From contig NZ_QGMZ01000039.1 of assembly GCF_003173335.1 (NCBI RefSeq), positions 62,001 through 126,000 of the forward strand: 64,000 nucleotides of DNA. Reading direction: 5' to 3'. A model generated the notes under the pieces. The model saw nothing but the letters and a program-made list of their open reading frames with translations, ran no database searches and was not told the origin of the DNA. The stretch is from Methanospirillum stamsii (GTDB lineage Archaea > Halobacteriota > Methanomicrobia > Methanomicrobiales > Methanospirillaceae). Both the position numbers and the translations under genes were made by a program. Below, piece after piece: positions 1 through 7,176 of the stretch (within the stretch, counting starts at the first letter, position 1; each line of letters opens with the position of its first letter).

Positions 1-344
1 CAAGGCTGAAAGTAAATGGTGATTATCTGCTTGCCCATATTTATACACTTCATGGATATGATTTTATACCGACCAGGCATTTTGGAGTGAAAAATATTGG
101 TGGTTCAGGATGCAGCGGACAGTTTTTTTCACCAGGAGAAACTATTGTCATAGATTTAAAAAACGGATATATTCATCCTGGAGATATAATTGAACTTCGA
201 ATATATCAAAAGAGTGATTCACGTAATTATCTCCCACCAGGGAACTTGCTGGATGAAGATTACATGGAAGAATACGAGGCTGAATACATCTTCAGCCAGA
301 TGAAGGATTACCGGATTTTTTCTCAAGCCTGGTATACTGCATAA
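1..344 (+). CDS. 3' end of a pilin-like or exported beta-domain protein (partial)
   Basis: The frame is open at the left edge (first full codon at base 3) and stops with TAA at 344, so about 113 C-terminal residues are visible. They are short beta strands joined by Gly/Pro turns, including FSPGETIVID followed by IHPGDIIELRIY. This resembles the C-terminal beta domain of archaeal type IV pilin-like proteins, where a PGE turn and a PGD turn precede the last strands. The diagnostic N-terminal class III signal lies outside the window, so the family call is inference. Its last 53 bases overlap the 3' end of the convergent DUF99 gene. Confidence 0.5.
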   Translation, partial: RLKVNGDYLLAHIYTLHGYDFIPTRHFGVKNIGGSGCSGQFFSPGETIVIDLKNGYIHPGDIIELRIYQKSDSRNYLPPGNLLDEDYMEEYEAEYIFSQMKDYRIFSQAWYTA

Positions 345-885
345 GATTACGGGCACAAAGTCGTGCAACCCTGATTGGTTCAGGTATTTTTCCATGCAAT
401 GTAAAAATTCTCAATAACTGCCTGACTTCAGGTTCATTGCATCCATATCCACGGGCAAATAGTTCCAATCCGGTTTTTAATGGGACGGTCATCCGTTCTC
501 CAAGCCCTACATATGCTCTGATCCGATTATCATCACCAGGAAAATGATGTTTTATGTGTTCTGTAAGACCTTCAGAATCCTGGTATGACACACAGATTAC
601 CGGAAGATTGGTTCTTTCTGCAATGAATGTAGGATCAATGATATTATACCATGCAATGACGCATCCATTCAGTAAAATCACATTTACATCCTGTCGGTTC
701 AAAGATGATATCATCCGGAGTATTTCATCGGTACCATCCATTCCACCAACCCGGACCTTGCCAAAACAAAAACCATCAATATGCAGGTCTCTTCTCATAA
801 CAACCCCGCACAAAACAGACCATTCCCGGTCTGAAAAACTCTCAGAAATTCCCAGGACCCGGATGCCATGTTTTTGGAGTTGCAT
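292..885 (-). CDS. DUF99 family protein
   Basis: This 197-residue protein matches DUF99 (UPF0215), an archaeal family with a fold related to endonuclease V and RNase H; its biochemical role is not established. Visible family features are the N-terminal GIRVLGISES strand, the GxVxVGGMDGTD turn near residues 42-52, the VILLNGCVIAWYNIID strand near 70-85 and a C-terminal helix rich in Arg and Glu that ends the domain. The ATG at 885 is the only usable start in frame. It stands alone, convergent with the partial gene on its left and divergent from the TPR gene at 1003. Confidence 0.8.
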   Translation of the reverse strand: MQLQKHGIRVLGISESFSDREWSVLCGVVMRRDLHIDGFCFGKVRVGGMDGTDEILRMISSLNRQDVNVILLNGCVIAWYNIIDPTFIAERTNLPVICVSYQDSEGLTEHIKHHFPGDDNRIRAYVGLGERMTVPLKTGLELFARGYGCNEPEVRQLLRIFTLHGKIPEPIRVARLCARNLMQYTRLEKKSGNPSSG

Positions 886-1002
886 GAAGATAACATCATC
901 ATGAAAGGTAAAAAGGATCTCCTGGAAAAACCGTTAACTTTTTTTACACCCACAGGGTGATAGAAACATATACCAGATTAATACAAGCGGTGGTAATTAT
1001 CC

Positions 1003-2049
1003 ATGACAATACCAGAGAGTTGTGAAAAAATACTTCAGGAGATACAGGAAAACATTCCGGAAAACCATGGTTTTATAAGAGATTATCTTATAGATCAAAC
1101 TAACCGTTTTTCATCTCATCAATGTCAAAAGGAAATTACAAAAGCAATTTCATCACTTGCGATTCAATCATTATCCACCGAAGAATTCCAACAGTATATC
1201 AGCCACTTAATACAGCCTGAACCTATTATTCAGGCAGTTCTGGATGCAGCCACTTTTTTTCTCCAGGAAAAAAAATTTCAGAAAACAGAGACTTATCTCG
1301 ATTATATCCTACCCTATGCTAATGGAAATCCAAAGGAGAAAGAAGATGTTGCTTTTGTATCTTTTAGAGATTTTATCGAATATGCATATTATGCAATGTA
1401 CCTAAACCCGGAATCAGAGTTACCTGTGTATCCGTATCTGGGGACAGAAATTCTTTTTGTATTAGGAAAAATATGTGCAGGAAAGGAAAAAAGGAGCAGG
1501 GCATTCGCAATTTTTACATATCTGGCCAGGGTCAGCCCGGTAAATGATGAAATTCTCTTTGAAATTGCAGAACTATATCGTAACAAAGGCGAACTTGAAG
1601 ATTACAGAAAAATCACCAACCGGTGTTTTACCTATGCCTGGCGACCTGAAGAACTTGCACATGCATATCGGAATATGGGATATTACTTTACAGAGTCAAG
1701 GGATTATGAAATTGCCATCACCTGTTACCTTATGGGAACAACTTGGGAAGAGTCCCCAGTGACCGCACGGGAAATTAGTTACATCACAGAGATATCTGGA
1801 ATAACTCCCGACATTTCAGATCTCATATCACATGGTCATAAATTATTGGAAAAAAATGATGTTCCCTTTGGCCCGAATCCGGAGATGACAGATCTCATGA
1901 TCCAGTATGCAAAGGAATGTAAAGATGAGGGGGATTTTTTTGAAGCACGAAAATACCTTAGTCGTGCAAAGGCGTTACAGCTCAGTGATGATTTGGAGAA
2001 GCAGATAACATCTATTGAACGTTTTATGGAAGACTCATTTATCTTCTGA
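1003..2049 (+). CDS. TPR-like helical repeat protein, function unknown
   Basis: 348 residues, almost wholly alpha-helical, soluble, with no signal peptide. The middle and C-terminal parts hold TPR-like helix pairs: a segment near 145-210 with ILFEIAELYRNKGELEDY, another near 220-245 with AHAYRNMGYYFTESRDYEIA, and a last pair near 305-335 with KECKDEGDFFEARKYLSRA. TPR proteins usually act as protein-binding scaffolds; no catalytic motif is visible and I do not recognise a named family. It is monocistronic, convergent with the AlkD-like gene at 2098. A 123-residue TPR protein at 21289 and a 360-residue helical protein at 21902 are of the same general kind. Confidence 0.75.
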   Translation: MTIPESCEKILQEIQENIPENHGFIRDYLIDQTNRFSSHQCQKEITKAISSLAIQSLSTEEFQQYISHLIQPEPIIQAVLDAATFFLQEKKFQKTETYLDYILPYANGNPKEKEDVAFVSFRDFIEYAYYAMYLNPESELPVYPYLGTEILFVLGKICAGKEKRSRAFAIFTYLARVSPVNDEILFEIAELYRNKGELEDYRKITNRCFTYAWRPEELAHAYRNMGYYFTESRDYEIAITCYLMGTTWEESPVTAREISYITEISGITPDISDLISHGHKLLEKNDVPFGPNPEMTDLMIQYAKECKDEGDFFEARKYLSRAKALQLSDDLEKQITSIERFMEDSFIF

Positions 2050-2097
2050 TAAGGAACATGAAATTTTTAAGATAGAACTCATCAGCAGAGTATAATT

Positions 2098-2838
2098 TCA
2101 CTTCCAGTCTTTCTTCATCGCTTCGGTCCTTCTTTCAGGGGGCATGAGTTCAATAGCATACCGTAGTGAAGTCCGAGGCATATCTTTTTTATGAGCCTGA
2201 ACATAAGCAAAAACTTCATCCTGATGAAGACGGCTTGCTTCTTTTAATAGCCAGCCATATCCTTTCCGGACCATGTCATCCTCATCCGTAAGAAGAAGAT
2301 CTGAAATCTCCAGTACCTCCTTTAGGTAATGACCTTGCTTTGCCGGAATAATAAGAGATACTGCAGCGGCCCTTCGCATCCACCGGTTATCAGATCGAGC
2401 CCAATCTTTTAGTTCAACGATATATTCTGGATATTTTTCAATAAAATCTCCTACAGCATGGTTACAGAATCCATCACAGGTGGCCCAGTTGGTAATGTAT
2501 ACCTCAATCCAGTTCCGGAATCTGTCAATATCTTCCGGTTCAAAGCGATCTTTCATGTTCGCAGCCCAGGTGGAGACAATAAAAGCCTCTTCCAGAAATC
2601 CGGAATCATAAAGTTCTTCACAGAGAGTAAATATTTCTTCTTTTTTCTGGTCTTTTACCAGTTTCCAGTATTTTTTTGCAATTTTCGTAACTGCTGCTGT
2701 TTTACACCCGTATGCCTTAACATCTTCCTTAAAAAAACGATGAAAACTCTCCCTGGTTTTCTCATCTATTACCGTCTGCAGTTCTTCCCTGATTTCTGCA
2801 ATAACCGGATCCATGAAAGGAGTAGGAAGAGTCCCCAT
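2098..2838 (-). CDS. AlkD-like DNA alkylation repair protein
   Basis: 246 residues matching the DNA alkylation repair (AlkD/AlkC) family of HEAT-like repeat proteins, which remove or bind alkylated bases. Family features are RESFHRFFKEDVKAYG near 30-45, VSTWAANMKDRF near 90, the NWATCDGFCNHAVG segment near 118-130, and DNRWMRRAAAVSLI near 149-162 followed by VRKGYGWLLKEA near 190-200. The Trp and Asp in NWATCD and the Arg of RWMRRAA fit the conserved DNA-contact surface. A second in-frame ATG at 2814 may be the true start, since family members often begin close to DPVIAEI; no clear ribosome-binding site separates the two. Confidence 0.8.
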   Translation of the reverse strand: MGTLPTPFMDPVIAEIREELQTVIDEKTRESFHRFFKEDVKAYGCKTAAVTKIAKKYWKLVKDQKKEEIFTLCEELYDSGFLEEAFIVSTWAANMKDRFEPEDIDRFRNWIEVYITNWATCDGFCNHAVGDFIEKYPEYIVELKDWARSDNRWMRRAAAVSLIIPAKQGHYLKEVLEISDLLLTDEDDMVRKGYGWLLKEASRLHQDEVFAYVQAHKKDMPRTSLRYAIELMPPERRTEAMKKDWK

Positions 2839-2902
2839 ATATGCTATTCGAAATATACAGATTGTATATCACCTCTGCTGCTCATTGGAATATGATACAA
2901 CA

Positions 2903-3239
2903 ATGACATATACTACATCTGATTCACGATACCAGGCACTACTAAAAAACCCTGATGACGCAGTCAAACCCATTGAAAGTGGAGAAACAATTGTATATGG
3001 GATGAGTGTGTCCCAGCCTCCTGCACTTCTTCGTGCACTTGCAGACAGAATACTGTCCGAAAACCTTCAAAACATCAATATCTACTAGATATGAGGTTCA
3101 TTATCTTGTCACCGAATTCGGGAGTGTAAACCTGAAAGGGAAGGATACACGAGAGCGTGCGCTTGCTATCATTAAACTTGCACATCCTGCATACCGTGAC
3201 AACCTGCTCCATGAAGCGGATGTGGTGGGGCTTATCTAA
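2903..3239 (+). pseudogene. Remnant of an acetyl-CoA hydrolase / 4-hydroxybutyrate CoA-transferase gene
   Basis: Two pieces of one family lie side by side in different frames. Bases 2903-3088 encode an N-terminal segment (ALLKNPDDAVKPIESGETI then PPALLRALADRI) typical of acetyl-CoA hydrolase/transferases. Bases about 3093-3239 encode the C-terminal signature (HYLVTEFGSVNLKGKDTRER then AHPAYRDNLLHEA). Intact members have over 400 residues; here only about 60 plus 49 remain, so some 300 codons are deleted and the frame is broken at the junction near 3075-3095. The remnant cannot make enzyme. It sits between the AlkD-like gene and a radical SAM gene in the same direction. Confidence 0.85.
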
Positions 3240-3290
3240 TTTAGTTCTCCCGTTCAACGATAATCTAATAACGAGATTTGTGGTATTCCA

Positions 3291-4448
3291 ATGAAGACTC
3301 CCTTCCATATAATGATTATACCAACACTTGGCTGCCCATCTAACTGTAAATACTGTTGGAGTTCGGAAGAAGGCTCGCCAATAATGGATATCAGAACCAT
3401 ACAAGACATTGTATCCTGGCTTTCTGATTTTAGAAAAGACCCGGTCACGATAACCTTTCACGGGGGTGAACCACTTCTTGCAGGCCCTGAATTTTACCTT
3501 AAGGCCCTTCCAATACTTGCGGAGGGTCTTACAAAAAATAACCCGTCATTTGCAATACAGACAAACCTCTGGAGGATGACTCCGGAACTTGCAGAGATAT
3601 TTAAAGCATATCATATCCCCATCGGTTCCAGCATCGACGGCCCGAAAGATATAACTGATTACCAGAGGGGTGAAGGATATTTTGACAAGACAATGCAGGG
3701 ATTTTCTGTTGCACAAAACCACGGCCTTGAAGTCAGGTTTATCTGTACCTTTACCAGGCATTCAGTAGAAGAACGGGAAAAAATCGTGCAGTTCTTCCTT
3801 GATCAGGGTTTTACCATGAAATTACACCCGGCACTTCCATCACTTCGTAATTCCAATCCGGATGAATGGGCACTGGCGCCGGAAAAATTTGGTGAACTCC
3901 TCGTATATCTGCTGGATGAATCCCTTGAACACATCAATGAGATTGATATTATGAATATCAATGACCTTGTCAGGTGTGTCTTTACCCGTCGGGGAAACGT
4001 CTGCACTTTCGCAGACTGTATGAGTAATACCTATGCTATTGGTCCGGATGGGAATATTTATCCCTGTTATCGGTTTGTGGGAATGGATGAGTATGTAATG
4101 GGCAATGTTAGGAATCGACCGACCCAGGAAGAACTTGATAATTCCAAACCCGGGAAACTAATGAGTGACTACAAACAGTATGTAGATAGTCATTGTGCTG
4201 ATTGTTCCCATATCAAGTACTGTCGTGGTGGGTGCCCATATAACGCAATAACTCCATCCGGAGGAACGATAACCAGTGTTGATCCCCACTGCTCTGCATA
4301 TAAAAGAATATTCGACGAAATATCAGGCAGACTTAACACTGAGATGTTTGAGGCACCCCCTATGTTTAGCGGGTTTCAAAACAGCCCTTCATTGAAAGGC
4401 AAAAAACCCGGAATCATGGCACTTATGCAAAAGATTGCCATGCGATAA
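3291..4448 (+). CDS. Radical SAM/SPASM peptide- or protein-modifying enzyme
   Basis: 385 residues. The radical SAM cluster motif CxxxCxxC is at Cys15, Cys19 and Cys22, followed by the FHGGEPLL SAM-binding stretch near 58-65. The C-terminal SPASM region, about 235-345, carries many Cys, including the CYRF motif and CADCSHIKYCRGGCPYN, expected to hold two auxiliary [4Fe-4S] clusters as in anaerobic sulfatase maturases. The N-terminal IPTLGCPSNCKYCWSS pattern recalls the TIGRFAM group of peptide modifiers called CbpB, but I cannot confirm this. No small Cys-rich precursor and no sulfatase lies next to it, so the substrate is unknown. It starts 51 nt after the CoA-transferase remnant. Confidence 0.85.
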   Translation: MKTPFHIMIIPTLGCPSNCKYCWSSEEGSPIMDIRTIQDIVSWLSDFRKDPVTITFHGGEPLLAGPEFYLKALPILAEGLTKNNPSFAIQTNLWRMTPELAEIFKAYHIPIGSSIDGPKDITDYQRGEGYFDKTMQGFSVAQNHGLEVRFICTFTRHSVEEREKIVQFFLDQGFTMKLHPALPSLRNSNPDEWALAPEKFGELLVYLLDESLEHINEIDIMNINDLVRCVFTRRGNVCTFADCMSNTYAIGPDGNIYPCYRFVGMDEYVMGNVRNRPTQEELDNSKPGKLMSDYKQYVDSHCADCSHIKYCRGGCPYNAITPSGGTITSVDPHCSAYKRIFDEISGRLNTEMFEAPPMFSGFQNSPSLKGKKPGIMALMQKIAMR

Positions 4449-4496
4449 AAAAGAAAAATCACCATCCGTGAAAAGGCCCAAGTACTAAACACCTTT

Positions 4497-5060
4497 ATGG
4501 ATCCGGTTCAACCTGCCTGTATGCAAATGATATGGGTAAGTAATCGGGGATCAGGGCAGACTGCATTGGTTTCAATTCTTTTCGGCCTACTGCTCCTCAT
4601 ATTTTCTCCATTCATTCCGGGCCTGATAGGCATCTTTCTTGCAGCAGCAATATTCATACTCTCTCTTGCATTGATTGGAATTGGAATTACCATGAGAGGA
4701 ACAGGGCTATCTGTCCCACTTATTATTATCGGTGTCATAGGGGGAGGATTAAGTCTGTATGCTCTTCTCAGTCCGGAAGTGACCGTTTCACTAATAGGTA
4801 TCCTTCTGGGGATAGTAATTCTAATAATGGGAGTTTCACAATTATTTTTCTCACCACAATTCATTCAGGATCGATTATCATGGTTTTTCCTGATTGGAGG
4901 AGGGATTATCACCCTTCTTGTTGGGTTTTACATGATCCTGTACCCACAGGAAGGCATGCAACTGGTCATGGCATTTCTTGGATGCTATTTAATCATTTAT
5001 GGAATCATTGGATATATCAGATCAAGAAAAGTGCCATGTTCTGACTTTTATTACCAGTAA
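4497..5060 (+). CDS. HdeD/DUF308-like integral membrane protein
   Basis: 187 residues with about six hydrophobic segments arranged as short hairpins, many small residues (G, A, S, I, L) and few charges. This pattern and the IGIGITMRGTG and YLIIYGIIGYIRSRK endings of segments fit the DUF308 (HdeD-like) membrane family, whose role is poorly known (acid-stress in enterobacteria). ATGs at 4518 and 4527 are alternative starts, and the first roughly 15 residues are not hydrophobic. It follows the radical SAM gene by 48 nt in the same direction, so co-transcription is possible, but no functional link is evident. Confidence 0.65.
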   Translation: MDPVQPACMQMIWVSNRGSGQTALVSILFGLLLLIFSPFIPGLIGIFLAAAIFILSLALIGIGITMRGTGLSVPLIIIGVIGGGLSLYALLSPEVTVSLIGILLGIVILIMGVSQLFFSPQFIQDRLSWFFLIGGGIITLLVGFYMILYPQEGMQLVMAFLGCYLIIYGIIGYIRSRKVPCSDFYYQ

Positions 5061-5112
5061 TTTTGGAAAGGAGAATCTTACGTTACATAAAAATACACCC
5101 GGTTTGATCTAA

Positions 5113-5147
5113 TCCGGAACAGGAACGCTTCTTATATCTGTTCCGGA
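5113..5147 (+). promoter_or_regulatory. Inverted repeat bracketing a TATA-like box upstream of the 5172 gene
   Basis: Arms of ten bases, TCCGGAACAG at 5113-5122 and CTGTTCCGGA at 5138-5147, are perfectly complementary and separated by 15 bases that include CTTATAT at 5131-5137. That AT-rich core is about 35 nt before the ATG at 5172, where an archaeal TATA box would sit for a nearly leaderless mRNA. The layout suggests a dimeric repressor site over the promoter. An RNA hairpin is less likely, because most of the repeat would lie upstream of the transcript start. Confidence 0.5.
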
Positions 5148-5171
5148 GTTCGATGTACTGCATAGATTTGT

Positions 5172-5915
5172 ATGACAATCACCATCACTCTGCATGGAAC
5201 AAACGGATGGTACACCTCAAAAACCGGGTATACAACCTGTCTTACCATCGATACTCCGGATTATTTTATCATCCTGGATGCCGGAGAAGGATTTTCAAAG
5301 ATTCCTGATGTATATCCATCCGTTCAAAAACCAGCCTTCCTCTTCCTCTCCCATTTTCACCTGGATCATATATCAGGTTTTCATACTCTGGCACGATGCA
5401 AATTTGAAAAAGGTCTTCGAATTTTTGGCCCGACCGGAGTGAATATACTACACTCATTTATTGGGTATCCATACACAATTCCGATAGCTGAACTTCCATA
5501 TACGGTGTCAATCGAAGAATTCACAAAATCCTGTACAGATATTCCATTTGCGGTTATTTCAGCAGATCTTGTTCACAACCAGCCAGTAAATGGATATCGG
5601 TTTGAACTCGAAAAAACCATCGCATTTTGCACAGATACCGGCCCATGTGAGGGGATTGTCACTCTTGGTACGGGGGCAGACCTCCTGATAACTGAATGCT
5701 CCTATCTTCCCGGACAGGAAAATCCAGGTTGGCCTCACCTAAATCCGGAAACCGCATTACAAATGGCAGTAAAATCTGGAGCAAAAAAACTGGTACTGGT
5801 TCATTTTGCTGCTGATCTCTATACATCTTTAGAGCAAAGAGAAGCCATTAAAAACATCAGTCCTGATTTTTCAAAAGTGATTATTGGGCAGGACAATATG
5901 GTAATCTGGCTCTAA
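5172..5915 (+). CDS. Metallo-beta-lactamase fold hydrolase, RNase Z-like
   Basis: 247 residues with the metal motif HxHxDH at His61, His63, Asp65 and His66 (SHFHLDHISGF). Further ligands are likely the His of DLVHNQ, the Asp of FCTDTGP near residue 156 and the His of LVHFAADLY near residue 216. The order and spacing fit the RNase Z / cyclic phosphodiesterase branch of the fold. A separate, more canonical RNase Z is encoded at 35219, so this one is probably a phosphodiesterase or hydrolase of unknown substrate. It is transcribed alone behind the dyad at 5113-5147 and is convergent with the MarC gene, 6 nt away. Confidence 0.8.
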   Translation: MTITITLHGTNGWYTSKTGYTTCLTIDTPDYFIILDAGEGFSKIPDVYPSVQKPAFLFLSHFHLDHISGFHTLARCKFEKGLRIFGPTGVNILHSFIGYPYTIPIAELPYTVSIEEFTKSCTDIPFAVISADLVHNQPVNGYRFELEKTIAFCTDTGPCEGIVTLGTGADLLITECSYLPGQENPGWPHLNPETALQMAVKSGAKKLVLVHFAADLYTSLEQREAIKNISPDFSKVIIGQDNMVIWL

Positions 5916-5921
5916 TTTTTT

Positions 5922-6599
5922 TCACCCAAGATTCAGTTCAGGAATTATCATGGTTGTTATCGCCCCGGTAATTCCTTCAAGAGTTAATTGCACAGCTATT
6001 GCTGCAAGAACCAGACCCATTAGTCTTACAAGGATTTCAATTCCCTGATTACCAAGTATTTTTCCGATTAGGTCAGAACAAAGATTCAGGATGGTGATGA
6101 ATACTACAATACTTAAAATAACGAGCAGACCACCCAGAAAGGCAGTATCAGTCGGTGCATTACTTCCAAACAAAATTGCAGCAGCTATTGATCCCGGACC
6201 AACATACAAAGGAATGCCAAGAGGTACAAAAATTCTTGGAAGAATAGATTCATTCTGTTCTAATAACTGCTCCTTTCCGGTATCATGAATTACCTTATTC
6301 ATGGTAATGGTGTGAGTCCCGCTCATCATTGAAAATGCTACCCCGAAAAGAATGATCCCTCCTGCAATCTGGAATGCAGGAATGGATATATGAAAAAAAT
6401 TCAATACAATCTGACCTGAAAATAAAAATATTGTCATTGACAGGAAGATAAAAGCTGAAAGAATAAGAGCAGTTTTTTTCCTGATCCGGGAGGTCAGGTT
6501 ATTAGTATATGCAATGAAAAAGGGGAGGTTTCCAAACGGATCAAGAATAGCAAAGAAGGTTCCCACTGCTCCTACCAGATAGCCAATGTCTGACACCAT
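5922..6599 (-). CDS. MarC family (UPF0056) membrane protein
   Basis: 225 residues with six hydrophobic helices. The family signature FAILDPFGNLPFFIAYT in the first helix pair (residues about 16-32), the GGIILFGVAFSMM segment near 79-91 and the VPLGIPLYVGPGSIAAAILF repeat-like stretch near 126-145 are typical of MarC/UPF0056 proteins. Despite the old name (multiple antibiotic resistance), the transport role is unproven. It is monocistronic, converging on the metallo-beta-lactamase-fold gene. Confidence 0.85.
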   Translation of the reverse strand: MVSDIGYLVGAVGTFFAILDPFGNLPFFIAYTNNLTSRIRKKTALILSAFIFLSMTIFLFSGQIVLNFFHISIPAFQIAGGIILFGVAFSMMSGTHTITMNKVIHDTGKEQLLEQNESILPRIFVPLGIPLYVGPGSIAAAILFGSNAPTDTAFLGGLLVILSIVVFITILNLCSDLIGKILGNQGIEILVRLMGLVLAAIAVQLTLEGITGAITTMIIPELNLG

Positions 6600-6691
6600 T
6601 TCCGCGTATTGTTACTATTGGTTTTACAGCCTTAATGAAATTCCCTATACACTAAAGTTCACCTAAAGGGGTTTTTTCTATTCTCCTGTTG

Positions 6692-6997
6692 TTATCTCTC
6701 ATGTTCTGGAAAATTTTCAATAATCTGATATAACTGATCCGGAGGCATAGCCATCAGGGTTTCAGAACACACTGTACTGAATCGGCCAATTTCAATGAGA
6801 ATCATTGTCATGACATCTTGTGATGGTGCCTCAATAATCGCTACAAAATCGTATTGCCCATAGGTATAGTATAGAGAAACCAGGTTTCCTCCGGCATCTT
6901 TTATAATTTTAGCAGCTCTTCTGTCACGTTCCTTAAACTCCCGGGCCTGTTCAAGTGCAAGACTGGTCAGTCTTCCAAGAAGGATGAAAGTGAGCAT
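6692..6997 (-). CDS. GYD domain protein
   Basis: 101 residues of the GYD family, small alpha/beta proteins with a ferredoxin-like fold and no established activity. It shows the LTxLALEQAREFKERDRRAAKIIKDAGG helix, the YYTYGQYDFVAIIEAP strand that carries the family GxYD motif, and the closing AMPPDQLYQIIE helix. The protein fills its whole usual length. Its upstream region is shared with the divergent transglutaminase-like gene at 7177 and contains two palindromes (7034-7045 and 7067-7090). Confidence 0.85.
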   Translation of the reverse strand: MLTFILLGRLTSLALEQAREFKERDRRAAKIIKDAGGNLVSLYYTYGQYDFVAIIEAPSQDVMTMILIEIGRFSTVCSETLMAMPPDQLYQIIENFPEHER

Positions 6998-7033
6998 GGA
7001 AAATACTTGGCGACATGATTTATAAACTTCGTG

Positions 7034-7045
7034 TTATTGCAATAA
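7034..7045. promoter_or_regulatory. Perfect 12-bp palindrome in a divergent promoter region
   Basis: TTATTGCAATAA reads identically on both strands. It lies 37 nt before the GYD start codon and 132 nt before the transglutaminase-like gene, where a dimeric regulator could control the GYD gene. There is no second copy in the spacer, so an operator role is only inferred. Confidence 0.35.
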
Positions 7046-7066
7046 TATCAAATTTTTACGGATTAT

Positions 7067-7090
7067 TTTAAAATTCAACTGAATTTTAAA
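7067..7090. promoter_or_regulatory. Inverted repeat with 10-bp arms and 4-nt loop
   Basis: TTTAAAATTC at 7067-7076 and GAATTTTAAA at 7081-7090 pair perfectly around AACT. The arms are AT-rich and overlap what could be TATA elements for either divergent gene, so this may be an operator or simply a promoter palindrome. Confidence 0.35.
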
Positions 7091-7176
7091 TGTTTTAACA
7101 GATTCTGAGAAGAAGAAACACGGAAGGACTTTAGTGCTGAAAAATTAACAGATGTAACACAGGATGGAAACAGTAA

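Noticed and set aside
948-960. CACCC-ACA-GGGTG mini-hairpin upstream of the TPR gene
   Set aside because: Only a 5-bp stem; too short to distinguish from chance.
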